Source: Sperchopsis tessellata (lineage: Eukaryota; Arthropoda; Insecta; Coleoptera; Hydrophilidae). Taken from it: a DNA stretch of 41,982 nt. Position numbers and translations under genes: made by a program. Under the pieces are notes generated by a model. That model saw only the letters and a list, made by a program, of their open reading frames with translations, did no database searches and had not been told where the DNA came from. The stretch spans positions 1-41,982 of the forward strand of contig JAWQRN010000067.1 in assembly GCA_033557685.1 (NCBI GenBank). The letters are read 5' to 3'. Shown here piece by piece: positions 11,543-23,600 of the stretch (position 1 is the first letter of the stretch; each line of letters starts with the position of its first letter).

Positions 11543-11666
11543 ATGTCCGGTCAATGGGAAGTTGTTGGTAAGAAGAAGGACAAGTCCAGTAAATTAAATT
11601 TGACTAAGGTACCGAAAGATACTAAGAAAAAAGTGATTCAAAACGGACCAAAAGTTGAAGATGTTT
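11543..11666 (+). CDS. TMEM214: TMEM214 exon 1
   Basis: The start ATG at 11543 has A at -3 (TAAGATG). It encodes MSGQWEVVGKKKDKSSKLN and onward, residues 1-41 plus one base. The MSGQWEVV opening is the conserved TMEM214 N-terminus. The donor GTAAGT follows at 11667. An alternative ATG upstream (11441) is a separate short frame. Confidence 0.9.
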
Positions 11667-14600
11667 GTAAGTCACATATGCAAACTTTTACTTAATTTTA
11701 TTTATGAAAGTACATATCGAGAGTTTGTTATTTTAGTGCCTATGGCCCAAGTTAAGACCCTGTTTGGGGCTTCGGGCAAAGGAAACAAAGAAAATCAGAA
11801 GCCTCTACAAGAAAAAGCCAAAGTTCAAGAAAATAACCAGAAGAAAGCTCTAAAGAAGCCGGACAAACCACAGGAGCCTTCAAAACCTAAACCACCAAAG
11901 TCTATAGAAAGTGCACTTAACTCTGTAAGTATAATTGGTTAATACAAAATAGTTGGTGTTAATGATGTATTTATAGTCTATATTTCTAAAAGTGTATGCA
12001 AGAACATTTAAACTCATTGTTTTGAGAAGTTCAGTCCTACAAAAATGTTCATGATAATTCAGGTAGGTGTACGTTAGTTTGATACGAGCGTGCATAGTTG
12101 AAATATTGTTCCTTGCCAATGTGTACCCTTCGTCCTTCAAATTGTTTCGTTCTATTTTTGCCAATCCCAAATAGCTGTGTATACTTAATCTGCGCGGTTG
12201 ACTACCATGAAACATTTGTTGGACTTGTATAACAAGGAGTATCGATATAGGAAAATAACACACTAGTTTAATACATCCTTTTATTTATAAGTATTACTAT
12301 TTATCCATTTTATAGATGCAGTTATATATTATTGACTTATTTTCTAAATAAATGTTGGTACATGTTTTTTCTTCAATTTCAGATTAATGTTGAAGAATTC
12401 AAACATCTATATGAAAATACAAAACTGTTATTCCCTGGCGCACCCCTTGTCTGGTTAAAAGAATTGGCACAATATTTAAATCAAAAGATGCCAGTTGATG
12501 TTCAAGATCCTGTATTCTCGCACAAACCAGAAGGATATCCATGGTGTATTGTAAGTAGATGTATATTTTTACTTGAACTACCAGGCTGCTTTTTTGCTTT
12601 ACATAATACAGCTTTGTTTATTAAATATACTTTACTTACTTAATCTAATAATTATTTTAAAGATTTATTTAATAATCGTTTTGGAATTTGCTTTGCGAAT
12701 GTAATCAAAAATAAAATGCTATAAATTGTTTTATATAATTTTTGTTTCTTTTCAGATTCCGTCAGCAGTCAAAGGAGTCATAGAGAAGTCAGTCGCAGAT
12801 GCGGGTTCATCTAACGCAGAAATGTTCTTCCACATTGGAATTACTGCAATGGCTACGAACATGGGCAAGAACCTATGTTCATTGGGGCACAAAATATACC
12901 TTCAATATTTAGCTCTACATGACCCTAAGCTTATTGCTAATGATATTAGTAAGGTAGAAACCCTAATGAATTCCTATCAAAATAGGCAGTCAATCGGTCT
13001 GTCTATATTGTGGTCTATAGGACAAACTGGTACTAAGGATTTCCATTCTGGATTAAAAGGTAAGTCTGATTAATCCATTTTTTTTGGGTAAATTTTGAAA
13101 AATGTGTTCCAAAATTGACAGTATCAAATGCCTTTTTAAAACCGAAGATTACCCCAGTCACAGTTTTTGGTCAATCCAAATCAAATTAAATAAAAATTGT
13201 TGCTCAACATTTTAATTTTTTTTTATACTTTTACCAGGTGTTTCCTCTAACTTTGGGAGTTGAAAGCTAAGGTTGAATTTTTTTTTCAGTCTCGCAAACC
13301 ATTTTAAGCAAAAATTGACCTAAGCGTTAAACCTCATAACTTCCTTATTGTTGGATCTATTAACTTGATCTAAATACCAAAATAGTCAGTCAATAAAATG
13401 GTCTATTTTTTATATTCATGCAGATTTTTTCGAATATTTAAGGATCCCAGTGAAAAAATTACCAAAAATAAGAAAATTAAAAATTTAAAAAAACAGATTT
13501 TCGATACATAATATTGTTATTAAGGAAGCCAGACTCACCTTCGAGAAATTTTTCCTTAATTGTATTCACAAAACACTACTGAAGCTATTCCTTTTTTTTA
13601 CAGAGTGTTCCAAGTATTGAAAAATGTTAATTTTCACATATTTTCTGGGCATTGTATCTCAAAAAGTACTAAGTAAAAAACTATGAAAATACAGAATACA
13701 CTTCTTTGTGATGTTAGTCCACCATACAAATTTGATCATTGAGACTCAATTGGTTTTGGATTTATAAAATCTTGAAATTTAGCTAAAAATCATATAGTTT
13801 TGTAATAAATGCCATGGCCGAAAACTGTTTAAAACTCACAATTTAATTCCAATAATGCTTTAAAAGGTTAAATATAATGATGTAATTTTAAAACAAACTT
13901 TTATAATTTTGACAAAAATTAATATACATAAATATAAATGTCTGCAAAAAAAACCTATTAGTGTAAAAAATATTTCAACTCACAAAGATAGAGGGATAGC
14001 CTAATAAATTTATTAAAAATATTTAAATTGTTGAGCAACACCTTTTTGGTGATTTGATGTGGATTGACCCATTCATCTTATTTGGTTTGTGGATAATTTA
14101 CTAAATAAATTAATTCATTACGTAGACTTCCACGGCCACAGTAAATATCTTCAGGTTTTCCGGGAGATAACAGTGTGTTGGCTTTTGTTTTTGCCGACGT
14201 TTCATCTGCCATTACAGGGGACAGCTCTTATCTTTTCACTCATTTGGTTCGTTGATGTTAAAGTGGCCCCTAAATATGTAAAGGAGTTAACAGTCTCGAA
14301 GGTATACTTATCTGTTTTGAGAGATTAAATGTAATAGACTTCCACAGTTATTAACTATATGAATGTTGTTTCCGGGTGGAAACCGTGTAGAGGCTCTGAC
14401 AAGTGCCAACGTTTCGTCCATTGTTGCAAAGACATTTTCAAGTGGAGTGATGTTACATAAATTAATGAATTCTCTGCGCTTCACTGGTGCAACTGCAACA
14501 AATATATAATTTATAAAAGATACTGTTTAGAATGTTTCAACCTAAAACATGATATAGGTATAAAGTAAATGTGAATTAAAAATATATAAAAAAAGGTTTG

Positions 14601-17600
14601 TAGACACTACGTGAAAAACACTGCCTCTGCATGTTCACTACTTAGCGGCTCGGACTCAAAGAGGTCGGGGTAATGGCAACTTCCTATCAGCACGAAAATG
14701 TAGGGGGAGGGCGCTACTATCACCGTGGTAGTTGGCGGGTTAGTTCAAATTTAAATTATGCTCCCCAAACTCCCTACAAACATAAATTTTTAATTATTTA
14801 TAATCACTGTGATAAAATGTTAATGTTTCTTTTTTATGGCAGTGTATCTGATTTTGTATTATGTCATAAATAAAAATATATGTACAGCTTCATTACGGTT
14901 TTTATTATCTATAATACCAAACCAAATTTGTTAAAAAAAACATTTGTATAAAATATAAGCTCGTATTCAGGTTCTATTGTTTTTGATTGCAATCAACTAA
15001 ATGGACAGATGTCAATGTAATTTTACATTGATATCTGTCAATTTTGTCTGCCACAATCGAAAGATATATCAGAATAGGCACCAATATATGTGTTAGATTT
15101 AACCTATTATACACAATGGACATGTGTGCCCGCTTCGACATAATAAAACACCAAACATTTAATACTTTTGGTGGACCAAATAAACAACAAAATACACAAA
15201 ATACAATTTTTATGATTGCTACCATGAAGCACTAGTGATTGCTTCAGCAGCAAATGTGGTAATAATAATAATTAACCTAGTATTCATCCTAAGTGTATAA
15301 GATTTTAATTTTTAGGGTGCTTTTGTATTATATATAAATTTTTATCTAGAAATCTGAAAATTGTGTTACTTTACCATACGGATTACACTGGTCCGCAGTT
15401 TAATTGTTTTTTTTTTTTGAGGTCAATATTTTTGTAGCTGTTCTTCTATATTTAGTGCTGAATTAAAAAAAATCAAGATCAGGGTTTTTTACTACCTCGA
15501 TTTTTAGAAAGTTGGAATTATGGAAATAAATCATATAATGGTTATGAAACTATGTGTATTATCTCGAAGCAGACTTAGGCTTGCAAGAAAGGATCTTTTC
15601 AATGACTCGTGTGTGTTTTGTATATAGAACATCTCTCTTGAGGCACAATCAATAGTCCTCAAACATATTCACATCCCAGCGACCCTGGTACCCTCGCTGT
15701 AATCCCCACAGTTTTCAGGAAAGTAATCTAAATGCGAGCTGAGAAAGTGTATCTTTATGAACATACGTGCACCAAGAATCTGGAAGCTTCATAGTAGTTC
15801 CTCAACAACATAATTGGTTGCCCAGAAAGTTCTTGATTGCATCTTTCATAAGCTCCTTGATCTGAGGGGCGTCAAAAATACCTGCCTTTAGTTTGGTCTC
15901 GCTGACACATGGAAACTTCTGATTTAGGAAAACAAAAGCTCTACTTTCTTGAATGTCCTGAGAAAGTTTTTCATTAGACCAAGTTTGATGATGAGTGGGG
16001 GAAGTATAATTTTCTGAGGATCCAAGAGAGCATGTGAGAGAACATTGTATGAACCTGGTTTGATGCGTTTGACATAGTGCTCCTTGTCTGCTCGACTATC
16101 CCACAGGCATAGAAAACAGGGGTATTTGGTGTAGCCGCCTTGTAGATCCAGCACTAAGGACGCAACCTGCAATTACGTATAGTGTCAACTAGCTATACAT
16201 TCTGTCAAAAAAGTACCGGAAATTTTTAGGTTGGTAGGACTGTTGTTGTTTATATTGCAAAGTTTGAACACGATCTATTTACCAGTCTTTTTAGAGCAGC
16301 TAATAAACTCAGTCGACCTCAGTAGTGTTTCACGATTTGCACAATGAACGAAGTAGTTGAACAGAGAGTTTACCTCAAATTTTGTGTTGCGAATGGAATT
16401 TCGTGTGCGGAAGCGCTCAAAATGTTAGAAAATGCTTACGGTGATAAAGTTTTATCAAAAACACGTGCTTATGCACAAATATGTACAAAGTGTTCAAGGA
16501 GGGCCGAGAAATCGTCGAAGACTTGCCTCATTCCGGTCGACCTCCACTACCGACGATAACATCGACAAAGTGAAGGACATTGTGCATGATAATCGCCATA
16601 CCAGCTTGAGAGAGATTGCACACGACATTAGTATCTCTCATGAGTCTGTTCGTTCGATTCTAGTGGACATTTTGGGCATGAGACGCGTCGCAGCATGACG
16701 TGTTCCAAAAGAGCTGAATTTTCTTCAGAAACGGTACCATGAACAGGTCGCTTCAGATATGCTTGAACGTGCCAATTCTGATCCAACTTTCATGGAACGC
16801 ATCATTACTGGTGATGAGACTTGGGTATACGAGTTTGACATGCAAACAAGCCAGCAGCCATCGGAATGGAGAACGAAAGACGAGCCAAAACCGAAAAAAA
16901 CACGCCAAAGTAAAGGTGATGCTGATTGTTTTCTTCGATATTCGCGGTCTAGTGCATTATGAATTCGTTCCAAATGGACAGATGGTGAATAAAGAATATT
17001 AATGAGGTGTTTGCGTGAAAAAATCCGCCAAAACGGCCGATGTTATGGAAGGACAATTCGTGGATTCTGCATGATGATAATGCACCTTCTCATCGAGCCA
17101 CTATTGTGACCGAGTACTTTTTTGACAGAATGTATATGTATTTTATAATATAGCTACAAAATTAATATAATGAGGAATTTAAACAATGTCGAACCAACAT
17201 ACCTTTAGGTCTCCACTCATCTTCCAATTGTGATGTTTATAGTTAAAAACAAACTTCTGAACCGAATGACCCACAGAAAGAGAAGCGATCTTGTTACCAT
17301 TGCAGAGTAGTACAGCTTTCAAACTTCTACTTGACGAATCTATGAAGATACGCCATTCTGTGGGGTTGTACGTTCTACTCAAAGCTTCAATGAGACCGTT
17401 TGCGTTGTGACAGTAAACCAGATTAGCGTCTTCGTCCTTTCTGAAATTATGTCGGAACTCTTCTTTGCGGTGGGATACTAATAGAATGTTGTTCTGGGTG
17501 CTAACAGTCTTTTCACGAAGATGTGATCTTAGCAACTGGCAGATTCTTTGGATAATCACAAATCTCTTGTCAAATCGTTCAACTCAGCTTGGGTCTAGGG

Positions 17601-20600
17601 TTTTGGTTGACATATCTCTGAAGTAGTATGATATGTGTCATCTATGTCACTGCCATTCATTCATTCATCTGAGTAAGATAAATTACTGCAGTTATCGGGT
17701 GGTGTTGGAATCGGAATACCTGGTCCATGAGGCACTGGCTTGATTACAGATGGCACCTCCGGATATGAAAAGGTCGTCTCTTCCATATTATCTGTATTTA
17801 TGTGCTATATCATATATATAATGTAGATATGATGTGAATGTAAGTCTGCTTTGTGACAATACACATCATAGTTTCAAAATCATTATCTGAGATATACCTA
17901 CTTTTTAAAAATTTAAGTAGTAAAAAAAACCTGATCTGGTTGAGCAAAGTGGGTTATATTTTTTAATTCAGCATGCAATAAATATAAAAGAACAGCTATA
18001 AATATCTTGACCTCAAAAATGACGCAGACTAATGTTATTTATATTTGGTGATGGGGTTAACGGCTACGTTGTACCTCAAAGCTTCATATTAGGACCTCTG
18101 TTTAAAATAAGTGTGTTCTTAACAGATAGCTTAACCACTTAACTAACTCTGTCATCAAAGTCTCTATGCATTTAATTTTTTGCTTTAAAAATGTTTCAGT
18201 TGTTTTGTTTTTCTGAAGAGTTTTTTGGATGATGTGTAATAGTTTAAGTTATACATATATTAGTTTGAGAATTTTATTTTGTTGCATCTGAACTAAGTTT
18301 CATTTCTCTACTGTACTATAATTTTTTGGTAAGCAGTGTTTTATTATGTATGCCAATCAGTGGTATAATGGCAGGATGCTTATATTGTATAAGGTGATTA
18401 TTATACAGAATGTATAGGTAAGGACCTAGAATGGAGCCTCCTTGTGGCACTCCATATTTAACTTCTGTCATGTGTTTGGTTTCGTCATTTACGATATATT
18501 GTTTAAGTACCTCTTCAGTATCTAGTTTGTTTATGGTGTCACATCTATATGCACTGTATCAAACCTTTCTTGTGGTCAAATACTAGTTCAGTCAGGCATT
18601 TTCTATTATTAACTAAATAATTTTTTTGTTTCAGTGTTTAAAGAAATCATGCTTCCAGTCATTGAAATGAAAAACTATTCTCGCTACGTAGTTAAATACT
18701 TAGTGGACATAATGAATAGGCACCAGAATGTGAGCATAACGAAAGAGCAATATCTAATGGTCTTGGACGTTATCTTTTTAGAGAAAAAGAATTTCTCAAG
18801 TGATTTAACTCAAGACCTCCTTAGTATACTACCTAAACTCAAATCCTTACTCCTCGCTCAGGAAGCCGAAAAGTTCTCAAAGTTCATTGAACTTTTCCTA
18901 ACGAAAATACAAAAAAATAGCAATAGAAAATATCGAAATGAATTATGTGATATTATTGTTTATTGTTTAGGTAAAGATAAAACTTGTTTCGGTACCTGGA
19001 CTAAATGTTATACGAAAACATTGGTTGGTAGTACGGTTCTGTTAAATTATTTAGGTAAGTTGATGAGAACTCTTTTAGTTGTAATTTATTAATTGCCGAT
19101 GCTTTTAGATGTAAATTGGTCATCAGTGAATGGTAAATTTAACAGGAAGGTGTTTAGTGATGTTCTAAATACCTATTCTGTTACCAACGACGAGCTGTTG
19201 CTGAAGAAAAAGAAAGAAGAAGGCCTTCTGGATGCTGTGGCAGCCATCAAAGTGAGTCAAAAATTCATAAAAACGTACCTATCATAGTGCTCATTTAAAA
19301 TCTCCCCTCCCCTAACTCTTATTATTTGGGGAAATTAGAATCTGGACAAAATTGAGTTTGAATCTTATTAAATGCACCATTTTTGAGTATTAATTAATTT
19401 TTGAAAAATCAAAAAATTTATATATTGCAAGGGGTGCACCATATTGCTAAGAATTTTCTACATACTCATTTTTCAAGAATGAAAATCTGTTTACCTGTTC
19501 TAGCGTTTATAAATTTTAATGAAACAAGAAATGTTTTGACAGGAATTATCACAAATTTTGTTAAAAAAGTAAATTTTTTACCTCCTGGCAATAGAAGAAT
19601 ATTGGAAATTTCCTGTTGCACATTTTGGAATGTTTCCCTGGTTATTAAAGAACTCCTTCGATTATCCTCCAATGCAAATCAAAAAGACTCTCTGGTTGAG
19701 TCGAGTCCAATGGCGCTAATTCAATCAAATAAGCAGATGGTAACTAACGGTAATCATTGATTTTGTCACAAGAGTTTTAGACATTTTCGATTAAAGGGAG
19801 TATGCTTAGGTTGTGACTTGACCATAACATTTGGTTCTGTTATCCATGGGGTATTCATGGAGCATGTGCAAAGAATCCAGTGGTCTCATGAATTATCTGA
19901 ATGGGAGAAAATAAAAACAAGCGTTTTACAAGGTTCGATACTCGATCTGGTATTATTCATAATTTAAAAAATTATATTTGACGCAATATCTTTGCAAATT
20001 TGACATGCTTGTGTACCGATGACACTTCCATCTTGAGCTTTCATTCGGATTCAGAGGTATTATATTACAAAACAGCCATAAGTTTGGATCTGCCAAAAAC
20101 TGGTTCCATAAAAATAGTCTACTTTTAAATGAAGATAAGACAGAAATACTGATACTGTTTAGTGTTAAAAATTTTAATGTTCCACTACAGAATATTCAGT
20201 TTCTTGGATTGGTGTTCTCGGAAACGTTTAATTGGATGAATCATATCATGGAGCTAAAAAACAATCTGATTAAAGCTTAGTACTTGTCAAGAGCAGTGTA
20301 AAAGAATATTTTACGTGAGATAGCAAGGAGTGTATACTTTTTTTATTTTCACTGCCGAGCTAGTTATGGTATACTGGTGTGGGGCCAATTACTAGAAACA
20401 TTTCAGTTTCTAGGAATTGTAATCTGAAGCCTAAAGATTATTTAATCTTTAGGCTTCAGAAGAAGGTATACTCTGTGAGGCAGAACAAAGGGATCACTGT
20501 AGAATGCTATTTCAGACATTGAGAAATTTAACAATCCCCAGTGTTGAAACTTGCTTGTCTCCTTTATATCCAGTTTTGATAGATACCGTATAAACTGCCC

Positions 20601-23600
20601 CTTCCGTAGCTTTTAAACTAGGCATATGGATGACCTTGTGGTGCCTTTCAATAGAATTAAAACATCATAGCATACCACAAATTATTTGGTGGTAAATCTA
20701 CTACGTACACATATAAAGATAATATAGGGAGGCAATTAAAAAGAAAATAATAAAGACCATCCTGGAGCAGCACGTATTCTTCAGTATGGAAGAGTTTTGT
20801 GGTTTTTGATTTTGGTTCTCTTGGAATATATTTAATGTATACTGTTTGTTACTATTGTTTTTAAGGCCTGCGTAAATGTCGTTGACAATAATAGTTATTT
20901 ATTCTTTCAATTGAGCCATAACCTCCAATTTACCCATTAGGGTACATGACATCAAAGTGCTCCCTGTCTTGCCTGAAATAATGTGTTTTGTTGGAAGGTT
21001 ATATTTCAAGCCCGATAATATTCTCCAAAATACCAAAGTATAAGAGCTTAGTCAAGTTTGCTTTAATGAAAAATGGTACAGTAACATGAGTGCACACCTG
21101 CCCAAACATTCAATTTCTGAGGAAATAGTGTGACTTTCCTTATACCAGCGTAGAATTTTTATCACTCACATTCAGTTTTCCCACATTTCAGTACCTCTCT
21201 GGTAATCAGGATGTCGGACCATTTTCATTTATGATCTCATATAACTTTATTTTACCTGTATGTATCGACTTGAAATGTGGTGCTAGAGTTCCCTGGACTG
21301 CCAGGCGAACAAACATGTCCATTCTCAAGGAAATACAAGAACCACAGTGACTTTCACAAACGGTATATTCACGAATACTACTAAGATACTTTGGACAAGT
21401 AGCGAGGAGAAAAAACGACAACTTTGAGAGACTAATTGTTCCGAGAAAGTTAGAAGGTACAAGACCAAGAAGACGGTCTCAAAAAAGATGGTCAGATCAA
21501 ATAAAGGAATTAACGATCTCCATAATAAATAAGGGTACCAGGGATGCCAAACATAGGGGTCGGTGACGTGACATGATTCGTAGAGCCACAGCTCCTACAC
21601 AGTAAAGCCAAATCACGACTCCTCTGCTAAGAGGATAACGAAGGCAGAGAGAAGAGAGTGCGTCTTGAAGTACAAAAATACTTACACGTCTGTTTCGTCG
21701 ATTTTGAAAAGGCCTTCGACAGGATACAACATGGAAACTTAATTGCAGTTTTAAACAAACTAGGCATAGACAAGAAAGACATCAACATCATTAGAAATTT
21801 GTATTGGAAACAGTCTGTTAACAGTGTGTTAGAGAATAGAAAAGAGAATGTGAAAAATAACGGAATTCTAGTGAACAATAATCGCTATGCGGATGATAGT
21901 GTAGTAATAGCTGAAAGTAGTGAACATCTACAGATTCTAATGAAGAAAGTGAATAGAGATAGTGAACATATGGATCTAATTATCAATAAAGAAAGAGCAA
22001 AACAATGACTATCAGCAGAAAAATTAACCATGTTTCTCATCTAGCATTATAGTGGCAGAAGATACAATAGAGAAAATTGACAAGTACATGTACTTGGGCG
22101 GAGAAATAAATAATAATTTGGATCACTGTAAGGAAATAAAATGATGTATAGAAATAGCACACAGGAATATGAAAAATTTACTTTCTAACGTAAAAAGTTC
22201 AGTTAATGCACGTTTAAGAACATTGAAATGTTGTGTATAGTCTGATGTATGGATGCGAGTCGTGGATGTTGAAAAAGGAAAATGAAAAAAGATTGCAGGC
22301 ATTTGAAATCTGGCAATACCGTAAAATTTTAAGAGTGGGTTGGACCCAGAAAGTTCTCATTGATGAAATATCGAACCGTATAAAAACACAACCTCAATTG
22401 GTCAAATTAAGAAAAACTGTATACTGAGAACATTTAATGAGGCACGAAGCATACTCACAGCTGCATAACATGCTACACGTAAAGATAGAGGGAAAAAGGA
22501 GTGTAAGAGCAAAGAGAAAGTCATATCAAGGAATGGACCAGAAAGGGTAAAGATACACTATTCCACATGAAAACACTTAGAAGGATGAATTTTTTTTTAT
22601 CCACCAATAGATATGGTCTACCTATGTAGACGAGTTGACAAAACCAGTCGTCAAGAATTTCAAAATAAGCTCTCTCAAAAATTCCTACCCACTGGACGTT
22701 CAAGATGCTTCTCATTGCAGATTCGTTCTGGTGCATAAGATCTCTGATGTTTAAAGTAGATGGCAACTGTGGCAGTTAGAGAGCCTATATATTAAAACAA
22801 GAGAGTGGCCACCTTGGCAACTATTTTCTATTGGCCAAAGATGGACAGACTTCATTTTCGGTCTTGAAGAAATTGCGCTCACGGATTGTTTGAAAAGTTA
22901 GTTTCTTTGCCTGGCATTTTAACTTGTTTTGATCATTCTATGCACGAAACAACATTGTCAGTGACATTCTTCAGTTTGAACAGCTGATTGAGTCAAGTCC
23001 AAGACCTCGTGCTTGTTAAAATTGTCGCTTGGGACTGAAAATGGTGTCCATGCGGGAAGGTGGCCACTCTTCTTTTAATATATAGGCTCATTAGTGTCAG
23101 TTATATCAGATTGCTGTTGGGACAGATGTTTGAAAAAATAGTTCATTCGATATGATTCCAAACTCAATTTTGTCCCAACTCTTTACTTAATATTTTTAAA
23201 AATTACAAAGATGGGGAGAACTTTAGATGGGTCTTGAATTTTGACGTTATAAGGCTTTTAATAAAATTAGCTACTATCCCGTTTTTGTAATTAGATCAGT
23301 GTATAACAAGTGTTTTTATAAAATTTCTAATTTAATTAATGATAAAACGCGGAACCTGCTTTTACAAGTGCAAGATTTTTTAAATCAAGTTTACTTATAC
23401 GGAAGTTTTGTATTAGCAAATATAATTAAATATTTTATAATAGTAGGTATGTATATTACAGAAGTTGTAGTATATTTGTTTTTATTATGTTAAAAACAAG
23501 TTTATATTAACTTAATTTACTATCATCCAGCTATTTTATTCACTTTATCTTTACCTAATTATGTATATTACATTCGGATAAATATGCTTGAATTACATAT

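Larger units (their letters stand above)
15386..18034 (-). mobile_element. CACTA-like DNA transposon with long terminal inverted repeats
   Basis: The ends are inverted repeats of roughly 120 bp. The left end starts CACTGGTCCGCAGTTT and contains TTGAGGTCAA, GTAGCTGTTCTTCTATATTT, GCTGAATTAAAAAA and ATCAGGTTTTTTACTAC-like blocks. The right end, reverse-complemented, starts CATTAGTCTGCGTCAT and carries the same blocks in the same order. TTA lies directly outside both ends (15383-15385 and 18035-18037). A CACTG start and 3-bp duplication fit the EnSpm/CACTA group. The element carries one broken, spliced minus-strand gene and is interrupted by a later mariner (16198-17132). Confidence 0.65.

Noticed and set aside
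11318..11554. Minus-strand 78-codon frame over the TMEM214 start
   Set aside because: It is antisense to exon 1 and its leader, with no protein-like pattern.
14673..14873. 66-codon frame starting MATSYQHENVGGGR
   Set aside because: No homologue recognised, no splice or promoter context; kept only as intron sequence.
19401..19760. 119-codon open frame in intron 6
   Set aside because: No recognisable domain, A/T-driven composition, no splice context; likely chance.
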